Positions 41,437 through 49,460 of a DNA stretch of 64,000 bases are shown here, piece after piece. Origin of the DNA: [Actinomadura] parvosata subsp. kistnae (GTDB lineage: Bacteria > Actinomycetota > Actinomycetes > Streptosporangiales > Streptosporangiaceae); NCBI RefSeq assembly GCF_900323885.1, contig NZ_OOHJ01000001.1, positions 1 through 64,000 on the forward strand, written 5' to 3'. Position numbers and translations under genes: made by a program. Below the pieces are notes generated by a model. That model saw only the letters and a program-made list of their open reading frames with translations. It ran no database searches and was not told where the DNA came from. Numbering within the stretch: the stretch's first letter is position 1; each line of letters starts with the position of its first letter.

Positions 41437-42723
41437 TCAGACGCGGTGCCTGGACAGGTGCTCCAGCACCGACTGGTTGGCCTCCCACCCGTCGGGGAAC
41501 TTCACCGGCACGCCGAGCTGCACCGGCTCCGCCGACGGGTGCGCGTCCAGCAGCTCGGCGATGCCCGCCCTGGCCACCACCACGCACGCGTGCCGGTGCC
41601 GCGAGGCCAGCACGCACAGCCGCCCCGACTCCAGGTGGAAGGCCGTGGCGTCGCGGCGGCCCGACAGCGGGTGCAGCACGATCGTCACGTCGTACTCGCG
41701 GCCCTGCAGCCGGTTGGCGGTGTCCACGGTGATCTCCGGGGGCAGCCCGGCGGCGCGGATGGCGGCCACCTGGTCCCGGTGCGCCGCCCCGACCGCGATC
41801 CGGTCCGCCGTCACCGGCCGCTCGCCCTGCTCCGACCCGGCCACCGCGCCGCGCTGCAGCAGCCGCTCGGCCAGCAGCGCCACCGCCTGCACGGCCTCGC
41901 CGTCGGTGCGCACGGTGTGCCGGTTCGGCAGCTCCAGCAGCGCCCACCCCGACCGGGCCGCCTCCTCCAGCGCCCGGTCGTGCACGGTGCCCATGCCGCC
42001 GGTCGACAGCTCCAGCCACCGGTCGCCGTGATTGGTGCCCGAGCGGAACCCGGTGAACGGGTAGAACGCCTGCGACACCACCGGCGCCGCCGACGCGGGC
42101 AGCCGCCACGACACCGGCAGCCGGTGCACCGGCAGGTCCGGGTTGTGCCGCAGCAGCACCGACACCGCGCTCTGCAACGGGTCCCACGACAGGCCCGACC
42201 AGCGGTCGCCGTCCACGATCGAGAACGGGTCGAGCTGGCCCGGATCCCCCACGAACAGCGCCCGCTCGAACAGGCCCGCGATGCGCAGCAGCTTGTCCGA
42301 GCGCATCTGGTACGCCTCGTCCACGATCGCCCACGGCCACACCCGGTCGCCGATCCACGCCCATTTGTCGGCCGTGGCGATGACGATGTCGGGGTCGCCG
42401 AGATCCTGGATGCGGGTGCCGACGCGGACGCCGGGCAGCTCGAGCATGCGCAGCGGCGGCACGTACCCGCCGGCCGACAGGCGGCCCACGGTCAGGTGCG
42501 GGTGCTTGTCGCTGATCCGGGCCACCAGGTCGTCGACCTGCTCGTTGGTCTGCGCCACGATCATCAGCGGCTCGCCGGTGGCCGCGATGTGTGCCGCCGC
42601 GCGTACGACCAGCGTGGACTTGCCCGCTCCCGGCGGGGAGTCGACCACCACGCCGCGGTGGCGGGGCAGGTCGGCCAGCACGTTCCTGATGACCTGCTCC
42701 GGCGCGAGCTGCTCCGTGGTCAC
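41437..42723 (-). CDS. SF1 (UPF1/Dna2-like) helicase, gene 4 of the cassette
   Basis: 428 aa from GTG 42723, which overlaps the preceding stop (GTGA). Walker A DSPPGAGKST (28-37), motif Ia region LMIVAQTNEQVDDLVARI, Walker B AIVDEAYQM (DEAY), motif III FVGDPGQLDP and the SF1B C-terminal motifs DTANRLQGREYDVTIVLHPL and LCVLASRHRHACVVVA. It lacks the large insertions of UvrD/Rep and is compact. It is a DNA or RNA helicase driven by ATP. Co-expression with a Cas4/RecB-type nuclease gene suggests the two halves of a Dna2-like activity in separate polypeptides. Confidence 0.88.
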   Translation of the reverse strand: MTTEQLAPEQVIRNVLADLPRHRGVVVDSPPGAGKSTLVVRAAAHIAATGEPLMIVAQTNEQVDDLVARISDKHPHLTVGRLSAGGYVPPLRMLELPGVRVGTRIQDLGDPDIVIATADKWAWIGDRVWPWAIVDEAYQMRSDKLLRIAGLFERALFVGDPGQLDPFSIVDGDRWSGLSWDPLQSAVSVLLRHNPDLPVHRLPVSWRLPASAAPVVSQAFYPFTGFRSGTNHGDRWLELSTGGMGTVHDRALEEAARSGWALLELPNRHTVRTDGEAVQAVALLAERLLQRGAVAGSEQGERPVTADRIAVGAAHRDQVAAIRAAGLPPEITVDTANRLQGREYDVTIVLHPLSGRRDATAFHLESGRLCVLASRHRHACVVVARAGIAELLDAHPSAEPVQLGVPVKFPDGWEANQSVLEHLSRHRV

Positions 42724-44147
42724 GACCACTCCTCCTGGGCGTCCTCGTCGTCGGGCACGTACTCCTGCGGCGGGCCGCCGTGCGTCCACGGCGTGGCCTC
42801 GGGCTCGGGCAGCGCGGGCGAGCCCTGGAAGTCGTCGGTCAGGGAGGTGTAGCAGACCCGCTCGCCGACCTCCGGCACGGCGCCGGGCGCGGCGGTCCTG
42901 CCCCGGCCCATCCCCTTCGTGATCTTGAGGGTGACCAGGCCCTCGGCCGCCTCCACCAGCTCGGCGCCCTGGCTGCGGCGCTGCGGGGTGCCGAGCGTGG
43001 TGCCCGGCGGCAGGCGTACCGGATCGTCGGTCTTGATCACCACCAGCGGGCGGAGCTTGCGCGAGCGGCCCTCGCCCTCGGTGTTGTCGGGCACCGTCTC
43101 GATCACCTCGCCCGCGAACGCCTCGCCGGTCAGCCGGTACTCGGCCATCACCAGCGGGTCGTCGTAGGCGCGCTGCACGTCGTAGGCGGCCTGGGCGCGC
43201 TCCATGCGGGCCAGCCGCGCCGCCGCGGCCACCGCGCCGTCGCGCCGCGCCTGCGGCGGCGCGCCCTCGGCGATGTGCACCGCCATGCCGCTGAACGAGC
43301 CGCGGTCCTGCTCCCACCGCTGCGCCACGCTCGCGCCCTCCGGCAGCGCCGCCAGCAGGTCGATCGCCTGCCACATGAGCCGCCAGGTGGGTTCGAGCTG
43401 GGTACGCAGCGCCTCGGTGACGCGCTCGGCCGACCCGCTCTCCATCGCGGGCGCCAGCACCTCCGCGTCGAACCCCGGGTCCGTGGCCGGGCCCGCCGGC
43501 GGCCAGATCAGCGGATCCTCCGCCTCGTCCGTGGGCCCCGTGGTGATCCACGCGAGCAGCGCGGCCAGGTTCGCGTCCTCCAGCGAGCTCTGCCCGCTGG
43601 CCCAGTGGCGGCCCAGCTCCTCCGTGGCGGCCAGCATCAGCGACGAGCCCGGGTACGCCGCCCGCTCCCCGAGATACGTCAGCCACCGGCCCAGCAGCGG
43701 CACCGACTCCGGCACCGGGTAGGGGCCGTCGGTGCGGCGGAAGCGGGTCGAGCGGCCGAGCAGCCGCGTGAAGGCCACGCCGCCCTGGTTCGGGACGATG
43801 AGCTGCGGCGCGTCGATCGCCCGCTCGTACGGGTCGGTGTTCTTGCGCTCCACCGTCTCGGTGTCGTTCATGAAGCCCTCGATGTAGGGCAGCAGCACCT
43901 CCGCCACCTGCGCGGCCCAGGCGAAGCGCAGGTCGCGGTTGCGCGGCTGCGTCACCACGAGCAGCGCCGGATCGGCGCGGTCGGTGCCGAGCATCGCGGC
44001 CAGCGGCGCGGCGGCCTCGCCCGACAGCTTCAGCGGGATGAACACCATCGGGCGCGCCGACAGGTGGCAGTGCCGGACGGTCGCGACGGGCTGCGCGATG
44101 CCCTCGTCGAGGGCGCGCAGCCGGGCGAGCGAGGTCAGCAGGCTCAT
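42720..44147 (-). CDS. Unrecognised protein, gene 3 of the nuclease-helicase cassette
   Basis: 475 aa from ATG 44147. No signal peptide or membrane helix. Features include QPVATVRHCHLSARPMVFIP near the start, LLVVTQPRNRDLRFAWAAQV, APQLIVPNQGGVAFTRLLGR, a central helical region (MERAQAAYDVQRAYDDPLVM) and an acidic C-terminus (YVPDDEDAQEEWS). A beta-rich part near residues 340-440 (RSRKLRPLVVIKTDDPVRLP, VTLKITKGMGRGR) could be an OB- or SH3-like domain. It is translationally coupled to the helicase, so it is probably a structural partner of that enzyme. I do not recognise a family. Confidence 0.85.
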   Translation of the reverse strand: MSLLTSLARLRALDEGIAQPVATVRHCHLSARPMVFIPLKLSGEAAAPLAAMLGTDRADPALLVVTQPRNRDLRFAWAAQVAEVLLPYIEGFMNDTETVERKNTDPYERAIDAPQLIVPNQGGVAFTRLLGRSTRFRRTDGPYPVPESVPLLGRWLTYLGERAAYPGSSLMLAATEELGRHWASGQSSLEDANLAALLAWITTGPTDEAEDPLIWPPAGPATDPGFDAEVLAPAMESGSAERVTEALRTQLEPTWRLMWQAIDLLAALPEGASVAQRWEQDRGSFSGMAVHIAEGAPPQARRDGAVAAAARLARMERAQAAYDVQRAYDDPLVMAEYRLTGEAFAGEVIETVPDNTEGEGRSRKLRPLVVIKTDDPVRLPPGTTLGTPQRRSQGAELVEAAEGLVTLKITKGMGRGRTAAPGAVPEVGERVCYTSLTDDFQGSPALPEPEATPWTHGGPPQEYVPDDEDAQEEWS

Positions 44148-44149
44148 GT

Positions 44150-44244
44150 CGGGCTTCTCCGCGGCAGGCGGACGGTCGGCGGGATCATCGCGGGCCTCTC
44201 CGCGACTGGCGTGATCATCGCGGGCTTCTTCGCGGCGGGCGGGG
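44150..44244. repeat. 30-41 bp direct repeats in the gap between cassette genes 2 and 3
   Basis: CGGGCTTCTCCGCGGCAGGC (from 44150), CGGGCCTCTCCGCGACTGGC (from 44191) and CGGGCTTCTTCGCGGCGGGC (from 44221) share a common unit, two of them joined by GATCATCG. They make up the 97-bp gap, the only non-overlapping junction of the operon, and end at the stop codon of the nuclease gene. Confidence 0.8.
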
Positions 44245-45375
44245 TCAATTCAGGCACTCCCTGCGCAGGCGTTCGGCGTTGCGGAGCAGCCGGGCGATCT
44301 CCTCCTGGCCCTCGGCCGGGTCGCGGGACCCGTCGGCCAGGCCCAGCGCCTCGGCCACCGACGCGACCCCGCCCAGCTCGTCGCGCACCTGCCGGCCCAG
44401 CAGGTCGGAGGCGCCCTCCTGGCGGGCCTCGTCGCGGCAGAAGAAGCACAGGTCGCACGTGGACAGGCAGTCGGGCGCGTACCGGGCGGTGGTCCTGTGC
44501 AGCGCGTCGGCCAGCTCGGCCACCGGCCTGGTGGGCCGGCCGTCCTCGTCGGGCAGCAGGTCGAAGCTGAGGTCGTCGGGCAGCCCTTCGAGCAGCCGGT
44601 CGAGCGTGGTCATCCGGGCGAGCTGGCGGCGCAGCACCGCGAGCTGCTTGCGCACGTCGACCAGGGTCGCGACCGGCCGGTTGGCGAAGTTCTCCGGGCA
44701 GACCAGCACCACGTCGTGCGACACCTTCAGCGGGTCGTGGCCCAGCTCCTCCAGCAGGTTGCGCAGCGCCAGCACGTAGACCGCAGCCTGCCGGGCCGCC
44801 GCCGCCACCGCGGCCGGGTCGGCCTGCCCGTCGATCACCGCGAACGACTTGATCTCCACGATGTGGAAACGCCCGCCGAGCTGGAAGGCCACGACGTCGG
44901 GCTCCAGGTACGCGGTGTGCCCGGCGATGCGCAGGCTCAGCAGCGGATGGTCGTACAGGGTGCCGGCGTCGTGGCCCTCGCGCGCCGCCCGGTCGAACAG
45001 CGCCTTGGTGTGGGCGTGCCGCAGGTGCGCGCCGACGTTCTCCACGTCGTGGTAGGACACCTCGGCGACGGGCAGGCCGAGCACCTCGCGCAGCATGCGC
45101 AGCAGCTCCGCGCAGCCGTCGGCCTTGACCAGCGCCTCGAACATGTTGCCGCGCGTGATCGCGAACGGCGACTGGCCGAACGGAGCCGGGAAGCCGAGGT
45201 GCCGGGCGGCGGCGTCCTTGTCGATGCCGGCGCCGTCCATCAGCGCACGGCGCGCGCAGCCCGGGTTCGCGGCCAGGGCCGCGATGGCGCGCGCGTCGTG
45301 CGGCTGCTGCGGCGTCGTGCCCCGCAACGCGTCCAGCCGGTGGACGTGGTCGCCTTCCCGCTTCAAGCCGCTCAC
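44245..45375 (-). CDS. Cas4/RecB-family nuclease with Fe-S cluster motif, gene 2 of the cassette
   Basis: 376 aa from ATG 45375, overlapping the previous stop (ATGA). PD-(D/E)XK nuclease core: GNMFE (Glu80), LEPD (Asp160), EIKS (Glu174, Lys176) and the RecB-family QAAVY motif (Gln196-Tyr200). Cysteines are placed as in Cas4, AddB and Dna2: one near the N-terminus (Cys40 in NPGCARR) and a C-terminal group (Cys303, 307, 310 and 313 in DCLSTCDLCFFC), consistent with a 4Fe-4S cluster. It would be an exonuclease acting on DNA ends. No cas genes are nearby. Confidence 0.88.
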   Translation of the reverse strand: MSGLKREGDHVHRLDALRGTTPQQPHDARAIAALAANPGCARRALMDGAGIDKDAAARHLGFPAPFGQSPFAITRGNMFEALVKADGCAELLRMLREVLGLPVAEVSYHDVENVGAHLRHAHTKALFDRAAREGHDAGTLYDHPLLSLRIAGHTAYLEPDVVAFQLGGRFHIVEIKSFAVIDGQADPAAVAAAARQAAVYVLALRNLLEELGHDPLKVSHDVVLVCPENFANRPVATLVDVRKQLAVLRRQLARMTTLDRLLEGLPDDLSFDLLPDEDGRPTRPVAELADALHRTTARYAPDCLSTCDLCFFCRDEARQEGASDLLGRQVRDELGGVASVAEALGLADGSRDPAEGQEEIARLLRNAERLRRECLN

Positions 45376-46166
45376 TTGGCGTTCTCCTTCTTGATCGTGC
45401 TCAGCGTAGCGGCGCCGAACAGCCGCGCGGCGTCACCGAGCTGTGCGGTGGCGCGTTCTGCCAGCTCGGCGCGATCCCGCGTGTCGCGCTCCGCGTGCAC
45501 GAGCAGCTCCGCGCGGGCCGCCGCGGCCACCCGGCCGGGGTCGGGCGGGCCCAGCGTGCCGTCGGTGGCGCCGGGGATGTTCCTGGCCATCCGCACCAAT
45601 AAGCGCAGGGCCCGCTCGTCGTCGGAGTCGCGCTCCTCGATGGCGGTGGCGGTGGCGATGGCGCAGGTGAGGAAGTCGACGCGGGGGCTCAGCGGGCCGA
45701 CCACGCGCCGCTCCAGCGGCCACGTGCTCAGCGTGAGCAGGCCGCGGGCGGGGGAGAGCCGGTCGGTGAGCGCCGCGCACAGGTAGTACGGGCGGCCGAA
45801 GGGAGAGGAGCGGAACGAGCGCTCCTCGTCCCTGCGCAGGCTGGTGAGCTGGCTGCTGCGGATCGTGCCGCCGAAGAACGCGTCGCTGACGGCCACGATC
45901 AGCCGGGGCTGGGCGGCCGCTCCCAGGAGCCGCAGCCCCTGGTGGACCTGCTCGCGCACGGTGACCAGGGCGGCCTTCTGCGGCTGCGGCTCCTCCTTGG
46001 CCTGGGGCGGCCGGCCGCTGACCAGGGCGTCCCAGGCGCGCTCGGCGCTGCGCAGCTCGGCGCGCAGGACGCGGGCCGTCGCGCCGTCCCTGACCCGCAT
46101 CGCCTTGCGCACGCCGGCCCGCAGCTCGTCGATCCGCCGTTCGAGATCGTCCAGCCGGTCACTCAT
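45372..46166 (-). CDS. Unrecognised coiled-coil protein, gene 1 of the cassette
   Basis: 264 aa from ATG 46166. The N-terminal 60 residues are a charged coiled coil (RLDDLERRIDELRAGVRKAM). The rest is a compact domain with VHQGLRLLGAAAQPRLIVAV, SDAFFGGTIRSSQLTSLR, FGRPYYLCAAL and a helical end. No catalytic motif is evident. It opens the four-gene minus-strand operon and overlaps the nuclease gene by 4 nt. A TACAGT -10 box at 46179-46174 predicts a start at about 46167, so the mRNA is probably leaderless. Confidence 0.82.
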   Translation of the reverse strand: MSDRLDDLERRIDELRAGVRKAMRVRDGATARVLRAELRSAERAWDALVSGRPPQAKEEPQPQKAALVTVREQVHQGLRLLGAAAQPRLIVAVSDAFFGGTIRSSQLTSLRRDEERSFRSSPFGRPYYLCAALTDRLSPARGLLTLSTWPLERRVVGPLSPRVDFLTCAIATATAIEERDSDDERALRLLVRMARNIPGATDGTLGPPDPGRVAAAARAELLVHAERDTRDRAELAERATAQLGDAARLFGAATLSTIKKENAK

Positions 46167-46173
46167 GGCGCGA

Positions 46174-46208
46174 CTGTACCAGCAGTCCCAGTATTTTCCA
46201 GTATTTCG
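46174..46208 (-). promoter_or_regulatory. Putative leaderless promoter with 10-bp direct repeat
   Basis: TACAGT (46179-46174, minus strand) lies 7 nt before the A of ATG 46166. Upstream, CCAGTATTTT (46189-46198) and CCAGTATTTC (46199-46208) are adjacent direct repeats with a 10-bp period, one helical turn, covering the -35 position. No good -35 hexamer is seen, so an activator or repressor site is possible. Confidence 0.45.
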
Positions 46209-46250
46209 GGGCAGATTCGATCTACATCGTAAAGGCGCCCGGCTGGAAGA

Positions 46251-46928
46251 TCACGCCGGGACGGCCACCACCCACGTGCGGTCCTCGGTGAGAAAGCGGT
46301 CCAGCCGCAGCCCCTCCGCCTCCAGCGCGGCGGCGAGGTCGTCGTCGGTGAGCCGCTTGGAGGAGAACGACTGCGTCCACACGCGGTCGTCGCCGTGCGC
46401 GTACCGCATCGTGGCGTGGAAGACGCCCGGCGACACCTCCTCGACGGCCGCCATCGTGATCGAGATGTCGCCGTCGGTGCGGCCCATCCCCACGTGCCAG
46501 CGGTCGTGCGCCTCGGCGGGCATCCACTGGATCAGCACCGCCCCGCCCGGCTTGACGTGCCGCGCGCACGCAGCCAGCAGCGCCTGCCGGGCGGCGTCGT
46601 CGGCCGTGTTCACGAGCTGGGAGGCCAGCATGACCGTGTCGAAGCGCTCGCCGAGCCGCAACTCCTCCACGCGCGCCACCACCGTGCGCGCGCCGCGCAC
46701 CAGCGCCAGCATCTCGGGGGACTCGTCCACGGCCACGACCTCGAAGCCGAGGTCGACGAGAGGGTGCGTGACCCGGCCGACGCCCGCGCCCAGCTCCAGG
46801 ACGGAGCCGCCGGGCGGGGTGACACCGGCGACGAGGTCGGGCTCGCCGCCGGGCCGGAGCAGGGAGTAGAAGTCCACAGGGGATCCGTCGGGGGTGATCG
46901 GGCCGGGGCCCGTGCCTGCGTTCCGCAT
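46251..46928 (-). CDS. Class I SAM-dependent methyltransferase
   Basis: 225 aa from ATG 46928 (GGAG upstream at about 13 nt). Motif I SVLELGAGVGRVTHPLVDLG, motif II acidic position in VVAVDESPEMLALVR, and MLASQLVNTADDAARQALLA. The C-terminal half (VSPGVFHATMRYAHGDDRVW, LAAALEAEGLRLDRFL) fits small-molecule methyltransferases of the Methyltransf_25 type. The substrate is unknown. Transcribed toward the cassette but reading separately from it, 85 bp upstream of that promoter. Confidence 0.85.
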   Translation of the reverse strand: MRNAGTGPGPITPDGSPVDFYSLLRPGGEPDLVAGVTPPGGSVLELGAGVGRVTHPLVDLGFEVVAVDESPEMLALVRGARTVVARVEELRLGERFDTVMLASQLVNTADDAARQALLAACARHVKPGGAVLIQWMPAEAHDRWHVGMGRTDGDISITMAAVEEVSPGVFHATMRYAHGDDRVWTQSFSSKRLTDDDLAAALEAEGLRLDRFLTEDRTWVVAVPA

Positions 46929-47031
46929 ACGTCGAACCTAGCTCCGGATCACGGGGTCGAGCGGGCGATCTGACCCGGGGGCGCTGCCGGCGGGTGTCGC
47001 CCTGAGTGGCCGGCCGCGCAGCGGGAGGCCG

Positions 47032-47532
47032 TCAGTGGGAGGCCGGTTGCCGCTGGTCGTCGTCGTGCCAGTCGTCGTCGTGCCAGCCGTCGAGCTGGTC
47101 GTGGTTTCCGGCGGAGTGCCGGTCGCCGCTTCCGGCCGGGTGGCGCTCGCGCACGCGCAGGCTCAGCAGCGAGCCGTGCTCGGTCCGTTCGAGGACGACC
47201 TCGTCGCAGAGGTTCTGGATCACCCACAGGCCGTAGCCGTGCGAGGCGGTGTGGTCGAGGCCGGCCGAGGCGAGGTGGTCGTGCGTCAGCAGGCCGGCGA
47301 AGTCGAGGATGTCCACGACGACCTGGCCGCGCTCGGCCCGCGCCGTGACGACGCCGGCCTTGCCGCCGTGGTCCAGCACGTTGGTGACGGCCTCGTTCAC
47401 GGCCAGCACCAGATCCTCGAGCCGCCGCTCGGACAGCCCGCTGTGGCGGCCGTGCAGGCGCACCAGATCGCGGATCAGGCCGAGGTCGGCCGTGATCGGA
47501 CACCGTAGTTCGAACTCGAACACCATGACCAT
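47032..47532 (-). CDS. RsbW-like anti-sigma factor kinase (HATPase) with His/Asp-rich tail
   Basis: 166 aa from ATG 47532 (ATG 47526 also possible). GHKL fold: N-box [18 protein letters not shown]1 [11 protein letters not shown] and G2 [19 protein letters not shown]. The last 35 residues are an extra hydrophilic tail containing [14 protein letters not shown], with a short internal duplication of WHDDD that may bind metal or simply be repeat drift. It lies 70 bp downstream of malic enzyme on the same strand. A SpoIIE-type phosphatase gene starts 1.9 kb away, a possible functional partner. Confidence 0.85.
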   Translation of the reverse strand: MVMVFEFELRCPITADLGLIRDLVRLHGRHSGLSERRLEDLVLAVNEAVTNVLDHGGKAGVVTARAERGQVVVDILDFAGLLTHDHLASAGLDHTASHGYGLWVIQNLCDEVVLERTEHGSLLSLRVRERHPAGSGDRHSAGNHDQLDGWHDDDWHDDDQRQPASH

Positions 47533-47602
47533 TCTGCCCGCCGAGGGCCGGGAGGAGTCCGCGGGCCCTGTCCCAGCTTTCCACGCTGGAGATCGGCAAA
47601 CG

Positions 47603-49311
47603 TCAGCGCCTCTCGCGGCTCCCGCCGGAGGCCGGCCGGTAGCGCGGCTGCCACATCGCGTCCTGCACCTGCTGGACGGGATTGCCCAGCTCGGCGCGGG
47701 CCAGCCCCTCCTCCGCCGCCCGCCTGGCCACCGCGACGGCGACCGTGGCGGAGACCACACGCAGATTCTCCACCTCCGGCAGCAGCGACGCGCCCGGCGC
47801 CGACACGTCCACCATGCCCGCGACCGCCTCGGCGGCGGCCTGGAGCATGCCGTCACTGACCCGGCGCGCCCGCGACACCACCACGCCCAGGCCCACCCCC
47901 GGATACAGCAGCGCGTTGTTGGCCTGCCCGATGACGTGCCGGACGCCGCCGCACGAGATCGGCTCGAACGGCACGCCCGTGGCCACCAAGGCATGGCCGC
48001 CGGTCCAGGCGAGCAGGTCCTCCGGCGGGCCTCCATGCGCTCGGTCGGGTTCGACAGGGGGAAGACGATCGGCCGCTCCGTCTTCATGGAGCGCACGACG
48101 TCCTCGGTGAACGCGCCGCGCACCGTGGACGTCCCCAGCAGCACCGTCGGCTGGACGCGGGCGACCACCTCCGCCAGGCCGATGCCGCCGCCCTCGTCCC
48201 TGTCCCAGCCCTCGACCTCCGAGGAGGGGCGGGCGTAGGGGCGCTGGAAGTCGCGCAGGCCGCCCACGTCGAGCGTCAGCAGGCCCTGCTTGTCCACCGC
48301 CCAGACGCGGCGGACGGCCTCCTCCTCGTCCAGGCCGTCGCGCCTCATCGCGTCCCTGAGCTGGTCGGCGATGCCGATCCCGGCCGTGCCCGCGCCGAAC
48401 ACGACAATCCGCTGCTCCCGCATCCGCTCCCCGGTCACCCGGATCGCGCCCAGCAGGGCCGCCAGCACGATCGCGCCCGTGCCCTGCATGTCGTCGTTGA
48501 ACGTCGGGATACGGTCCGTGTAGCGCTCCAGGATGCGGCGGGCGTTCGACGGGCCGAAGTCCTCCCAGTGCAGCAGCGCGTGCGGGAACAGGCGGGTGGC
48601 CGCCGAGACGTACGCCTCGATGAAGGCGTCGTAACGGGCGCCGCGCACCCGCGCGTGCCGCTCGCCCACGTAGAACGGGTCGTTGAGCAGCGCCTCGTTG
48701 TCGGTGCCGACGTCCAGCGCCACCGGGACCACCCGGGCCGGGTCGATCCCCGCCGCCGCCGTGTAGACGGCCAGCTTGCCCGCCGCGATGCCCGCCCCGC
48801 CGCCCAGGCCCCAGTCGCCGATGCCGAGGATCTGCTCCGCGTCGGACGCCACGATCAGGTCCACGTCGCCCTCGCCGAGGCCGAAGTTGCGGAACGCGCG
48901 CTCGATGCCGTCCACGTCGTCGATCGACAGGTAGACGCCACGGGGGCGGCGGTACTCGCGGCTGTAGTTCTCGATCACCTGGGCGATCGTGGGGTCGTAC
49001 ACGATGGGCAGCAGTTCCCGCAGGTGGTCGCTCAGCACCCGGTAGAACAGCACCTCGTTGCGGTCCTGGAGGCCCGCCAGGAAGATGTTCTTGGCCAGGT
49101 CTGAGGGCTGGCGGCGGTACTGCTCGTACGCGCGGGCCGCCTGCTCGTGCAGGCTCTCCACCACCGGCGGGATCAGGCCGTCCAGGCCCAGGCTCTCCCG
49201 CTCCTCCTCGGTGAACGCGGTGTCCTTGTTCAGCAGCGGGTCCTCGAGCACGGCGGGAAGGCGGCGGCCGTGCTTCGGGTCGTGGTGGGGCGCGGGTTCA
49301 TGGTGGGCCAT
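47603..49311 (-). CDS. NAD(P)-dependent malic enzyme (one apparent frame break)
   Basis: About 569 aa if one base is restored near 48022-48029. It decarboxylates malate to pyruvate. Visible: [20 protein letters not shown] (the malic enzyme Tyr region), [34 protein letters not shown], metal/catalytic Asp in [18 protein letters not shown], and the Rossmann loop [17 protein letters not shown]. After [11 protein letters not shown] the frame changes and the continuation [20 protein letters not shown] with [14 protein letters not shown] is perfect in the next frame. Length matches the large bacterial/eukaryotic-type enzyme. ATG 49311 has no clear Shine-Dalgarno sequence. Confidence 0.88.
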
Positions 49312-49361
49312 GCGGTGCGGGCTGCCCCGCGCGGGCAAGGCTGACGCCGCATATGCGTTTA

Positions 49362-49411
49362 TGTCCGGACAAGGCTTGGTCAAGGGGGAATGCCGGTACG
49401 GCGGCGTGGTT
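49362..49411. promoter_or_regulatory. Regulatory elements between malic enzyme and the SpoIIE phosphatase
   Basis: TGTCCGGACA (49362-49371) is a perfect 10-bp palindrome. GGAAT (49387-49391) and GTT (49409-49411), 17 bp apart on the plus strand, resemble ECF-type promoters of the SigR class (GGAAT-N18-GTT). The spacing is one base short, so this is tentative. Confidence 0.3.
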
Positions 49412-49460
49412 ATTTTGGGGAGGGGTGAGGCTCGTTTCCCGAGCACGGATGGGTGATGAC

